A DNA stretch of 64,000 nucleotides, from contig NZ_LR027880.1 in assembly GCF_900537995.1 (NCBI RefSeq), positions 2,054,001 to 2,118,000 on the forward strand. The letters are read 5' to 3'. Numbering within the stretch: the stretch's first letter is position 1; each line of letters starts with the position of its first letter. The DNA comes from Roseburia intestinalis L1-82 (lineage in GTDB: Bacteria; Bacillota; Clostridia; Lachnospirales; Lachnospiraceae). The notes under the pieces are model-generated. The model saw only the letters and a list, made by a program, of their open reading frames with translations. It was not told the origin of the DNA and did no database searches. A program made the position numbers and the translations under genes. Below, piece after piece: positions 37,357 to 44,734 of the stretch.

Positions 37357-37893
37357 TTAAAAATCGGTCTGAATACCCCTTGTCTCAAATGAATCCATTA
37401 AACTTAAAAAATCTCCGGAAATATCCACAGATGCCGGTGTGATAATGAAGATGTAATTTGAAATCTTCTGCAGATTACCACTGATTGCAAAGCATGAACC
37501 GGATGTAAAATCAATGATACGCTGCGCAATCTCAACGTCAAGACCCTCAACATTGAGGACAACAGTACGGTTCTCCAGTAAAGTCTCTGTAATTTCTCTC
37601 GCATCTTCAACAGAAGTAGGTTTGATCACACATACCTGCATACCGCCGGGACCAGTCTGTTTTTTCGATGGACGGATCGGCGTTACCTTGGATGAGGATT
37701 TTACCGGAGTCTCCTTCGGACGATCTGAATCATAATCTTTTTCTACTGTTTCACGTTTCTTCTCGCGACGGAATGTCTGCTTTGGCTCGTCCTCTGTATA
37801 ATCATCATCGTAATCGTAATCTTCATTGTAAAAATCGTCGTCATCCTCAGGATTCAGACGCATAACATTTAAAAATTTATCAAGAACTCCCAT
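37357..37893 (-). CDS. sepF: Cell division protein SepF
   Basis: A 178-residue protein starting MGVLDKFLNVMRLNPEDD, the amphipathic membrane helix, then an acidic and charged linker and the SepF core (VCVIKPTSVEDAREITETLLENRTVVLN, IDFTSGSCFAISGNLQKIS). It anchors FtsZ filaments to the membrane. AGGAGTG precedes ATG 37893. Confidence 0.93.
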   Translation of the reverse strand: MGVLDKFLNVMRLNPEDDDDFYNEDYDYDDDYTEDEPKQTFRREKKRETVEKDYDSDRPKETPVKSSSKVTPIRPSKKQTGPGGMQVCVIKPTSVEDAREITETLLENRTVVLNVEGLDVEIAQRIIDFTSGSCFAISGNLQKISNYIFIITPASVDISGDFLSLMDSFETRGIQTDF

Positions 37894-37897
37894 GTTC

Positions 37898-38593
37898 TCA
37901 CTCCTGTTTATAATTTCTTTCACCGAAAATTCCGGTTCCTACACGCACCATGGTAGCGCCCTCTTCGATTGCAACCATATAATCGCCTGTCATTCCCATA
38001 GACAGAATTTCCATAAATACATTATCTATGTTTTTATTAGTTATGTCAACAGATAATTGCTTTATTTTTCGGAAATACAGACGATTATCTTCCGGATTTT
38101 CAACATAAGGCGCAATCGTCATAAGTCCTTTGATACGGATATTTTCAAGTTTGGAAATCTCTTCCACAAGAAGGATTGCATCTTCTGCGGAAATACCAAA
38201 TTTAGACTCTTCATGTGCAATATTGACTTCGACAAGAATTGGAACGATCACATTCTGTTTTTTTGCCTGAATGTTAATCTCTTCTGCAAGGCGGTATGTA
38301 TCCACGGAATGGATCAACTCAACTTTTCCCACAATATACTTTACTTTATTGCGCTGAAGATGTCCGATCATATGCCAGCGGATATCTGATGGAAGCTGCT
38401 CCATCTTGCTGCAGAGTTCCTGTACTTTATTTTCACCGAAATCACGGATGTTTTCGTCGTAAATTTCCTGTAACATTTCAACGGGTTTCGTTTTGCTTAC
38501 CGCAATCAGGGTTACTTCATCGCGGCTGCGTCCGGCATTTTTACAAGCCTGTTCAATATTTTTTTCGACATTGGCAAGATTTTCTTTTAACAT
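37898..38593 (-). CDS. yggS: PLP homeostasis protein YggS/YlmE
   Basis: A 231-residue fold-type III PLP protein; the PLP lysine lies in LIAVSKTKPVEML and the family motifs IGHLQRNKVKY, SVDTYRLAEEIN, LSMGMTGDYMVAIEEGATMVRVGTGIFGER follow. It keeps free PLP balanced and has no known catalytic activity. It lies 4 nt before sepF. Confidence 0.94.
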   Translation of the reverse strand: MLKENLANVEKNIEQACKNAGRSRDEVTLIAVSKTKPVEMLQEIYDENIRDFGENKVQELCSKMEQLPSDIRWHMIGHLQRNKVKYIVGKVELIHSVDTYRLAEEINIQAKKQNVIVPILVEVNIAHEESKFGISAEDAILLVEEISKLENIRIKGLMTIAPYVENPEDNRLYFRKIKQLSVDITNKNIDNVFMEILSMGMTGDYMVAIEEGATMVRVGTGIFGERNYKQE

Positions 38594-38608
38594 ATCATTT
38601 TCCCTCCA

Positions 38609-40012
38609 TTATTTTAACAAATCATCTTCATTGATCTTCGCTCCATCTAAAGCGATGTGGTCATATAAGGAAATTCCATAGGAAGTTCCGGTTTTTACGA
38701 TGGTATACTCCTTGCTCTGATAAAGGATATCGATCTGTTTGAAAACAGCATAACCTTTATTGACGTTATAGACACCTTTTAAGGTTGCAGTGTCTGAGCC
38801 AACCCGGTAAGTTTCATTCGAATCAGGTTTTACCAGAATGTCTCCGGCAGTAACATTCTCACTGTCGATATAGTAATAATCGTCAGTTGTGTAATAAATC
38901 GTTGGCGAAACAAACTCTGTTGTTGTCTTTCCGTTTTTGTTTGTGGACGAAACAAGCAGTCCATCGGCATCAGAATCCCCGCCTTTCATAAAGTAGCTGA
39001 CCGGTATGGTAAAAAATTCTTTTTCTGTAATTGCCGAATTTGGAATTTTCAGTCCGGTCTGTTCGGTAAGCAGCAGTTCAATCTCTATAAAACGATCTTT
39101 TGCGTAACGTACCAGTGAATTGCGAAGTGTTAAAATCAGGTATTTTTCGCCGCTCTTTTCTGTAATCACATAGGTAGCGTATGCCGTTTTACCATCCTTA
39201 TTAAACCGGAGTTTTAAAGTATTGTCATCTGCAAGTTCATCTGCGAGTGTATTTGTAATAGGAACGACAATATGCCATTCTTCGTTGCTGATCAGTTTAT
39301 AAACCGCATCCCCGTTAGAAACGGATACATTCTGTTTTAAATTATTGCGCTGATAGGACGCTTCATCAAACTGTTCTTTTGAAAAATTGTCCGTGGTCGT
39401 ATTTTCAAATCCATCCGTGTAATAAACAAGGATCCCAGGTGTATCGGTTGTGATCGTATGAAAGGAAGAACCATTTCCGGCAGCGGATGTATAATCCGAT
39501 AATCCGTTTAAAGCTTCCAGACTTAAGGCTTCATTTAATGCAGAATCAATATTTTCTTTAAATGAATAAATATTATAAAATGTCTGCGCCTGATAGGAAT
39601 TTTCATAGTCGGAAATATCATTTTCGATTTCTAAAAGTCCTTCGGCATCCAGATTAGAGGCGTCTGCACTTACATCATTAATCTTTTGGGAAACGCTTCC
39701 GCTTTCATCGACGGAACAGATCAGATCTCCGTATCCGACTCTCGATGATTCGCGTACATAATAGTTCAGTGATCCAGCGTATTGCGATGTGACAATTGTT
39801 TCATCCCGAAGGATCAGACCGCGGTAAACATTATTTTCTGCCATGGTTCCCTGCTCCACTTCATAAACAGAAGTATGCGTTGTTGTAATGTAAGTGAAAA
39901 CATTGAATACAAGATATATGAAAATAATAATAAAAATGATTACACCAATATTTATATTGAACGGTTTACGATATTTTACTACTTTTTTATGTTCATTCAA
40001 AAATTTACTCAC
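38609..40012 (-). CDS. HlyD-like membrane fusion protein of the sepF cluster
   Basis: A 467-residue protein with one N-terminal transmembrane segment (INIGVIIFIIIFIYLVFNVFTY) and a long extracellular part whose first 100 residues (GLILRDETIVTSQYAGSLNYYVRE) look like the biotinyl-lipoyl-like domain of HlyD adaptors. No ABC transporter or efflux gene is nearby. It heads the minus-strand yggS-sepF-ylmH operon, so a role in division or envelope assembly is possible, but this is inference from context. Confidence 0.7.
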   Translation of the reverse strand: MSKFLNEHKKVVKYRKPFNINIGVIIFIIIFIYLVFNVFTYITTTHTSVYEVEQGTMAENNVYRGLILRDETIVTSQYAGSLNYYVRESSRVGYGDLICSVDESGSVSQKINDVSADASNLDAEGLLEIENDISDYENSYQAQTFYNIYSFKENIDSALNEALSLEALNGLSDYTSAAGNGSSFHTITTDTPGILVYYTDGFENTTTDNFSKEQFDEASYQRNNLKQNVSVSNGDAVYKLISNEEWHIVVPITNTLADELADDNTLKLRFNKDGKTAYATYVITEKSGEKYLILTLRNSLVRYAKDRFIEIELLLTEQTGLKIPNSAITEKEFFTIPVSYFMKGGDSDADGLLVSSTNKNGKTTTEFVSPTIYYTTDDYYYIDSENVTAGDILVKPDSNETYRVGSDTATLKGVYNVNKGYAVFKQIDILYQSKEYTIVKTGTSYGISLYDHIALDGAKINEDDLLK

Positions 40013-40138
40013 CTCTTAAATTTTTCAACATTCCTATTCTAACATTTTATTCAATAGAAAACAACGAGGATAAAGAAGTTTTATACGAATAAAAATTTTT
40101 TTTTGCGTGCATACTATCTGCAAAAGGAGGCTAAAAAA

Positions 40139-40351
40139 ATGAATACAAACTGGCTTGATTACACATTGCTTACATTGGTTATCATTGGTGCGATTAACTG
40201 GGGACTGATTGGCTTTTTCAGATTTGATCTGGTGGCATTTCTTTTCGGGGATATGTCATGGCTTACAAGAATTATTTATGCACTTGTGGGAATTGGGGGA
40301 TTATATCTGCTCAGCTTGTTCGGAAGAATCCGTTCTGTAGGAGAATCTTAA
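40139..40351 (+). CDS. DUF378 small membrane protein
   Basis: A 70-residue protein with two transmembrane segments and the DUF378 pattern NWLDYTLLTLVIIGAINWGL and GIGGLYLLSLF. Function unknown. AAAGGAGG ten bases before ATG 40139. It is divergent from the HlyD-like gene and convergent with the P-loop gene beyond. Confidence 0.85.
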   Translation: MNTNWLDYTLLTLVIIGAINWGLIGFFRFDLVAFLFGDMSWLTRIIYALVGIGGLYLLSLFGRIRSVGES

Positions 40352-40435
40352 TAACAGAATGCATGTTTCGCAAACATTCTGTTATCATGAATTATGCGGT
40401 ATGGATAAGAGATCTTTCCATACCGCATAATTCAT
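40351..40435. terminator. Double hairpin at the end of the DUF378 gene, copy 2 of the 25-nt hairpin family
   Basis: The first hairpin (40351-40385) begins within the stop codon and holds the conserved 25-nt core at 40356-40380. The second is a 19-bp perfect stem, arms 40387-40405 and 40417-40435, with no T-run. The GTTAT at 40381-40385 could pair with either ATAAC copy around it. Confidence 0.75.
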
Positions 40436-40489
40436 AACAAAAGATATATTCACATGGTGTGTGTTATCTGATTGTTTACATATTCATTT

Positions 40490-40912
40490 TTATAGGGAAA
40501 TGACGATTTTTGCTTTTGCAATATCTGTCAGTTTTGATTCATCTTTGGATACGCTTAAAATGAATTTTACATTGTATTTTTCACTGATCACATCAAGCTT
40601 TTGAATCGCATGATTTAAAAGTTCATCGGAATCTATCGATGCAATGGTAAGAAAACTGTCAAGGTACATTTCTTCAAGATCGTGATCCTGTGATATCACA
40701 CCACAGATGAAACCGAGAAATTCATCACAGTTATCAATCAGAAAATCGTTTACATTGATCAATCGAATCTTATTATTTAACTCATACATATGTTTCTGGC
40801 TCTTATCCAGATATACGATATTGCCAGTTGCAGATGTGATCGATGTATTGACCTTGTTAAGCAGTTCCTTTGTCTTTCCTTTTCCCTTTTCGCCTGAAAT
40901 AATCTCTATCAT
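40490..40912 (-). CDS. Small P-loop ATPase-like protein, unknown function
   Basis: A 140-residue protein starting MIEIISGEKGKGKTKELLNK, a clear Walker A loop directly at the N-terminus. A VKFILSVS strand late in the protein could be part of a Walker B-like core. It has no recognised family; ATP or GTP binding is likely from the loop alone. GGAGG lies upstream; two in-frame ATGs (40918 and 40912) are possible and the spacing favours 40912. Confidence 0.65.
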   Translation of the reverse strand: MIEIISGEKGKGKTKELLNKVNTSITSATGNIVYLDKSQKHMYELNNKIRLINVNDFLIDNCDEFLGFICGVISQDHDLEEMYLDSFLTIASIDSDELLNHAIQKLDVISEKYNVKFILSVSKDESKLTDIAKAKIVISL

Positions 40913-41030
40913 GGTCATTTCCCTCCTGATCCTTCGATGCAACGTCCATATTCGTGAAAATGAATAAAAACGGTTCGTTTTATAAATTAATTATAGTATA
41001 TTAACACAAAAAAAACAATAATATTTTCAA

Positions 41031-42014
41031 TTAATTTGCAAAACCGGATAACATTTCATTCATTAACAGATAAAGGTTTGATTTTCCGTCTGCTTTCAGA
41101 ACAATAGAAATAATTGGCTGTGACTGTTCATTCATGGAGTAAAGCACCAGACAGTATCCTGCATCACCGGTTGTACCCGTTTTACCGCCAATTACGGTAA
41201 AACCGTCCGGAGATTTTGCGTGACCGCTCAGATACTGGTTTGTATTTTCCCAGGTATGTTCTTCTATTGTACCATCTCCTGCCTGATAGGTTACATCATA
41301 GGAAGTCGTGCTTATGATCTGGACAAATGTTTCATTCTGTAATGCCGCACGGAAAATCAGATACAGATCATATACAGAGGTATAATGATTTTCATCCGGA
41401 AGTCCGTTTGGGTTGACAAAATGAGACTGTGTCGCCCCCAGTGCGGCTGCTTCTTTGTTCATCAGTGCCGCAAATTCTTCCACACTCCCTGAAATCGACT
41501 CTGCGATTGCAATCGCAGCATCATTACCGCTTCGCAGCATCATACCATATAAAAGGTCATCCATGCGGATCACATCTCCGGCATGAAGGCCGCAGACAGA
41601 GGAATCGGAGGCCTGATTTGCAGCGTTTTCACTGATCGTGACCGTCTGGCTTAAATCTGTGCAATACTTTAATGCAATATACGCGGTCAAAATTTTTGTT
41701 GTACTTGCCGGATATAGTCTCTCATATATATTTTTTGCATAGACAATCTCATTTGTTGCCAGATTAAAAGTACCGGCGCCTTCTGCAACCTGTGAATCCG
41801 TTGTATCTGTACCAAGTGAAACGTCATCGGCTACACACAGGTCTTTTGAAAAATATTCCTGTGCACCGGCAGAAACAGTTGTTCCAAGACCAAGACTTCC
41901 GGTCGTTTCATAAATATCATAAGGCTGTTCCAATGTAACCTCCTCTTTGCCACAACCGGTAATGCTGCCAAGTAAAAGTGCTGTAATACACAGAACAGAT
42001 AGCAATCGTTTCAT
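41031..42014 (-). CDS. D-alanyl-D-alanine carboxypeptidase, lipoprotein (S11 family)
   Basis: A 327-residue protein with a lipoprotein signal (LLLGSITGCGKEE, Cys at about 21) and the penicillin-binding motifs STTK (in YPASTTKILTAYIALKY), SGN (LRSGNDAAIAIAE) and KTG (GGKTGTTGDAG). It trims the terminal D-Ala from peptidoglycan stem peptides outside the membrane. The C-terminal PBP5-type beta domain is missing, which is usual for this short type. Confidence 0.9.
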   Translation of the reverse strand: MKRLLSVLCITALLLGSITGCGKEEVTLEQPYDIYETTGSLGLGTTVSAGAQEYFSKDLCVADDVSLGTDTTDSQVAEGAGTFNLATNEIVYAKNIYERLYPASTTKILTAYIALKYCTDLSQTVTISENAANQASDSSVCGLHAGDVIRMDDLLYGMMLRSGNDAAIAIAESISGSVEEFAALMNKEAAALGATQSHFVNPNGLPDENHYTSVYDLYLIFRAALQNETFVQIISTTSYDVTYQAGDGTIEEHTWENTNQYLSGHAKSPDGFTVIGGKTGTTGDAGYCLVLYSMNEQSQPIISIVLKADGKSNLYLLMNEMLSGFAN

Positions 42015-42034
42015 GTTAAAATTCCTTTCATAAA

Positions 42035-42123
42035 ATACGCAGGATACACCAGATAAAGGTATATCCTGCGTATATATTTTATTCTTAATAATAGAATGTT
42101 CACAAAGTGTGTATTCTATTATT
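42035..42123. terminator. Double hairpin between mgsA and the carboxypeptidase gene, copy 3 of the 25-nt hairpin family
   Basis: Read on the minus strand, 8 nt after the mgsA stop comes a hairpin with the conserved core (42093-42117, extended by AATAAT/ATTATT), then ATACGCAGGATA paired with its complement (42035-42046 with 42062-42073) and TTTT. The order and orientation relative to the upstream gene are the same as in copies 1 and 2. Confidence 0.75.
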
Positions 42124-42131
42124 CGTTTCTG

Positions 42132-42527
42132 TTATTTGTACATTTCACGCCACTCTAAATCGCCTCTGTCTAAAGATTTGATCAGAAGTTCTGCGGTAGC
42201 AAGATTTGTTGCAAGCGGTATGTTGTGTGTATCACAGATTTTTACGACATTGTTGACATCCGGTTCGTGTGATTTTGGTGTCAACGGATCACGAAGAAAA
42301 ATGACAAGATCGATCTCGTTGTGCTCGATCTGAGCCCCTAACTGCTGAGCCCCGCCTAAATGTCCTGCCAGATATTTATGAACGTTTAAATTTGTAACCT
42401 CTTCGATCAGTCTTCCGGTCGTTCCAGTTGCATAAAGCTCATTTTTGCAAAGTATACCCCGATAGGCAATGCAGAAATTCTGCATCAGTTTCTTTTTTGA
42501 ATCGTGTGCTATTAATCCAATGTTCAT
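42132..42527 (-). CDS. mgsA: Methylglyoxal synthase
   Basis: A 131-residue protein: [15 protein letters not shown], then [18 protein letters not shown] and [19 protein letters not shown], the MgsA phosphate-binding and catalytic Asp region. It converts dihydroxyacetone phosphate to methylglyoxal when phosphate is short. Position after rodA is conserved in Clostridia. The start at 42527 follows GGGGGTCC. Confidence 0.94.
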   Translation of the reverse strand: MNIGLIAHDSKKKLMQNFCIAYRGILCKNELYATGTTGRLIEEVTNLNVHKYLAGHLGGAQQLGAQIEHNEIDLVIFLRDPLTPKSHEPDVNNVVKICDTHNIPLATNLATAELLIKSLDRGDLEWREMYK

Positions 42528-42546
42528 GTTGTAGGACCCCCTGTTG

Positions 42547-43650
42547 TTAATATTTTTTCGGCTGAAGCCCGACATTTAAGACAAGCCCGATACCTATATA
42601 CAAAGACCATAATGATGTAAGTCCGTAGCTGACAAACGGAAGTGTTACACCTGTATTTGGCAGAAGCCCGCTCGCCACACCGATATTGACAAAAGTCTGA
42701 AAACCAATCAGCGCACCTACACCACAACAGATCAGTCTGCCTGCTGTGTCTTTTGCTTTTCTAGCAATAAATATACACTCAATCGTGATGAAAAGCAAGA
42801 GAATTATGATCACTGCACTGCCCACAAATCCAAGTTCTTCACCTGCAACCGCGAAAATAAAGTCATTTTGAGGTTCCAAAATAAAGTTTCCGTTTTTGAC
42901 CGAAGTCGGATCCGTATTGTTAAGTCCTTTTCCCCATAATAGTCCGGAACCGATCGCCATGATCGAATTCTGCTGCTGGTAGGCAAGATCCGGATAATCA
43001 TCCGGATAAAGCCATGCCATGATACGCCCCAGCTGATAAGCGTGGATGAATGGGATTTTATCCTGTATGATCAGTGTCATTCCAATCAGTCCGACCGGAA
43101 TACATACGATCAGCACACCGACGACCAGTTTGTAATTTAAGCCTGCCATAAATAATAATGCGCAAAAAACTAAGGTAATTACAATCATTGTCGACAGATT
43201 TGGCTGTTTATAGATTAAAAACAGCGGAATCGCAAGTAACACAAACGAAGAAACAATCACTCTTACCGTATTGATCTTCTCCTCATATTTCATGAAATAA
43301 TACGCGAAAAATAAAATCAAAAGTATTTTTACAAGTTCGGATGGCTGAAAGCGGATACCGCCAATCTCAAACCAGCGCTGTGCTCCTTTTGAAGAATCAC
43401 CCGCGACAAGTACCAGTGCTAAGAGACCGACTGCCAGCAGATATATGATCCAGGAAAAACGGAGGATAAAACTGTAATCGATCAGAGATAAAATCACCAT
43501 GATGACAATACCGCTCACCATACCGATGATCTGTTTTTTCTGATCCCCGGGGCTTGCGCTCCCAACCAGAAAGACCCCCAGGGTATTTAATATCAGAACA
43601 TATATGACCAGTATGAATTTGTAATTCTTTAGTTTATAAAGTTTAGACAT
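42547..43650 (-). CDS. rodA: RodA/FtsW-family peptidoglycan polymerase
   Basis: A 367-residue SEDS protein with about ten transmembrane segments: [18 protein letters not shown], then [19 protein letters not shown] and a late [20 protein letters not shown]. It is the glycosyltransferase partner of the elongation PBP2, whose gene lies three genes upstream in the same operon, so RodA is preferred over FtsW. Confidence 0.9.
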   Translation of the reverse strand: MSKLYKLKNYKFILVIYVLILNTLGVFLVGSASPGDQKKQIIGMVSGIVIMVILSLIDYSFILRFSWIIYLLAVGLLALVLVAGDSSKGAQRWFEIGGIRFQPSELVKILLILFFAYYFMKYEEKINTVRVIVSSFVLLAIPLFLIYKQPNLSTMIVITLVFCALLFMAGLNYKLVVGVLIVCIPVGLIGMTLIIQDKIPFIHAYQLGRIMAWLYPDDYPDLAYQQQNSIMAIGSGLLWGKGLNNTDPTSVKNGNFILEPQNDFIFAVAGEELGFVGSAVIIILLLFITIECIFIARKAKDTAGRLICCGVGALIGFQTFVNIGVASGLLPNTGVTLPFVSYGLTSLWSLYIGIGLVLNVGLQPKKY

Positions 43651-43654
43651 TATC

Positions 43655-43852
43655 CTACTCTCTTTTCTTGTAATCCTTTAACATTACTTTAATCTCAATG
43701 TTCTCCGGCTCTATAACCACATATTTCGTGATAACACAGCCTATCTCCTGACGGATCAGTTCCATAGTGGCATCATCCAGTTTTTGATGGTCTGCATTCA
43801 TCATCAGCTTTAAGCGCTCTTTTGCAACATTTCCGGAATGGGTTTTAAACAT
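43655..43852 (-). CDS. minE: Short MinE, cell division topological specificity factor
   Basis: A 65-residue protein with the MinE core: NVAKERLKLMMNADHQ (MinD-contact helix) and ELIRQEIGCVITKYVVIEPENIEIKVML. It lacks the usual N-terminal amphipathic membrane-binding segment (the first ~10 residues, MxLLDFF-like) and ends before the last beta strand; normal MinE is about 85-90 residues. The ATG overlaps the end of minD by 8 nt and uses GGAG within minD, so the short start looks real. It may still pair with MinD but would bind membrane poorly. Confidence 0.82.
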   Translation of the reverse strand: MFKTHSGNVAKERLKLMMNADHQKLDDATMELIRQEIGCVITKYVVIEPENIEIKVMLKDYKKRE

Positions 43853-44672
43853 GCAGCGCTCCTTTCACAGGTTTCTTTTTAAAAAATATCTTCGAAAAAA
43901 TACTGCCCTGTTTTATGTAATTTAACAGAGGCACTTCCTCACCTGTGATTCGCCGTGCAATATTGTTGTAGCAGAGCTCAGAAAGTAATGCATTCTTTTT
44001 ATTTCCATCCAGATGCAGCAACGGTTCGCCATGGTTCTGGGCAATGATGATCTGTTCATCTTCCGGCACGACACCAAGTAATGGCACATCTAAAAGTTCA
44101 CAGATATCATCGATATTTAGCATATCTCCGTCTTTTACCATGTGCTTGCGAAAACCATTGATCAGAAGTTCTGTTTTTACCGTATAATGTGTTTTTAATA
44201 TCTGAAGTACACAATCAGCATCATGAATGGCTGCAATCTGAGGTGTTGTGACCACTACAATGCGGTCGGCTCCCGTAATGGCAAGTAAAAATCCCTGATC
44301 GATACCTGCGGGACTGTCAACTAATATATAATCAAATTCCTGTCTTAGATCATCAAGCAGATGTTTCATCTGATCAGAATCAAGCAGAATTTTTTCTTTT
44401 GTACAGGATGACGGTATCACAGAGAGATTCGGGAATCGTTTGTCCCGGATGATTGCCTGTTTCGCCCTGCATCTGCCGCTTAGCACATCCACCAGATTAT
44501 AGAGGATCCGGTTTTCCAGTCCCATGACAACATCAAGATTTCGTAAGCCGATATCAGTATCTACCAATACGACTTTTTTATCTAACAGTGAAAGTCCTGC
44601 GCCAACGTTAGCTGTGGTTGTCGTTTTGCCAACGCCGCCTTTTCCTGAGGTAAAAGTAATCACTTCACCCAT
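43845..44672 (-). CDS. minD: Septum site-determining ATPase MinD
   Basis: A 275-residue protein with the deviant Walker A GKGGVGKTTTT, the DTDIGLRNLDVVMG switch region, DYILVDSPAGID (Walker B) and a C-terminal membrane helix (SIFSKIFFKKK). It is a membrane-bound ATPase that normally carries MinC and oscillates with MinE. No minC lies in the 62 nt between it and mrdA, nor elsewhere in the window. Confidence 0.94.
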   Translation of the reverse strand: MGEVITFTSGKGGVGKTTTTANVGAGLSLLDKKVVLVDTDIGLRNLDVVMGLENRILYNLVDVLSGRCRAKQAIIRDKRFPNLSVIPSSCTKEKILLDSDQMKHLLDDLRQEFDYILVDSPAGIDQGFLLAITGADRIVVVTTPQIAAIHDADCVLQILKTHYTVKTELLINGFRKHMVKDGDMLNIDDICELLDVPLLGVVPEDEQIIIAQNHGEPLLHLDGNKKNALLSELCYNNIARRITGEEVPLLNYIKQGSIFSKIFFKKKPVKGALHV

Positions 44673-44734
44673 GAGGGAACCTCCTGTTTTGATTTATTAA
44701 TAAAACCCGCAAAAAAACGGGAATTATTCAAATG

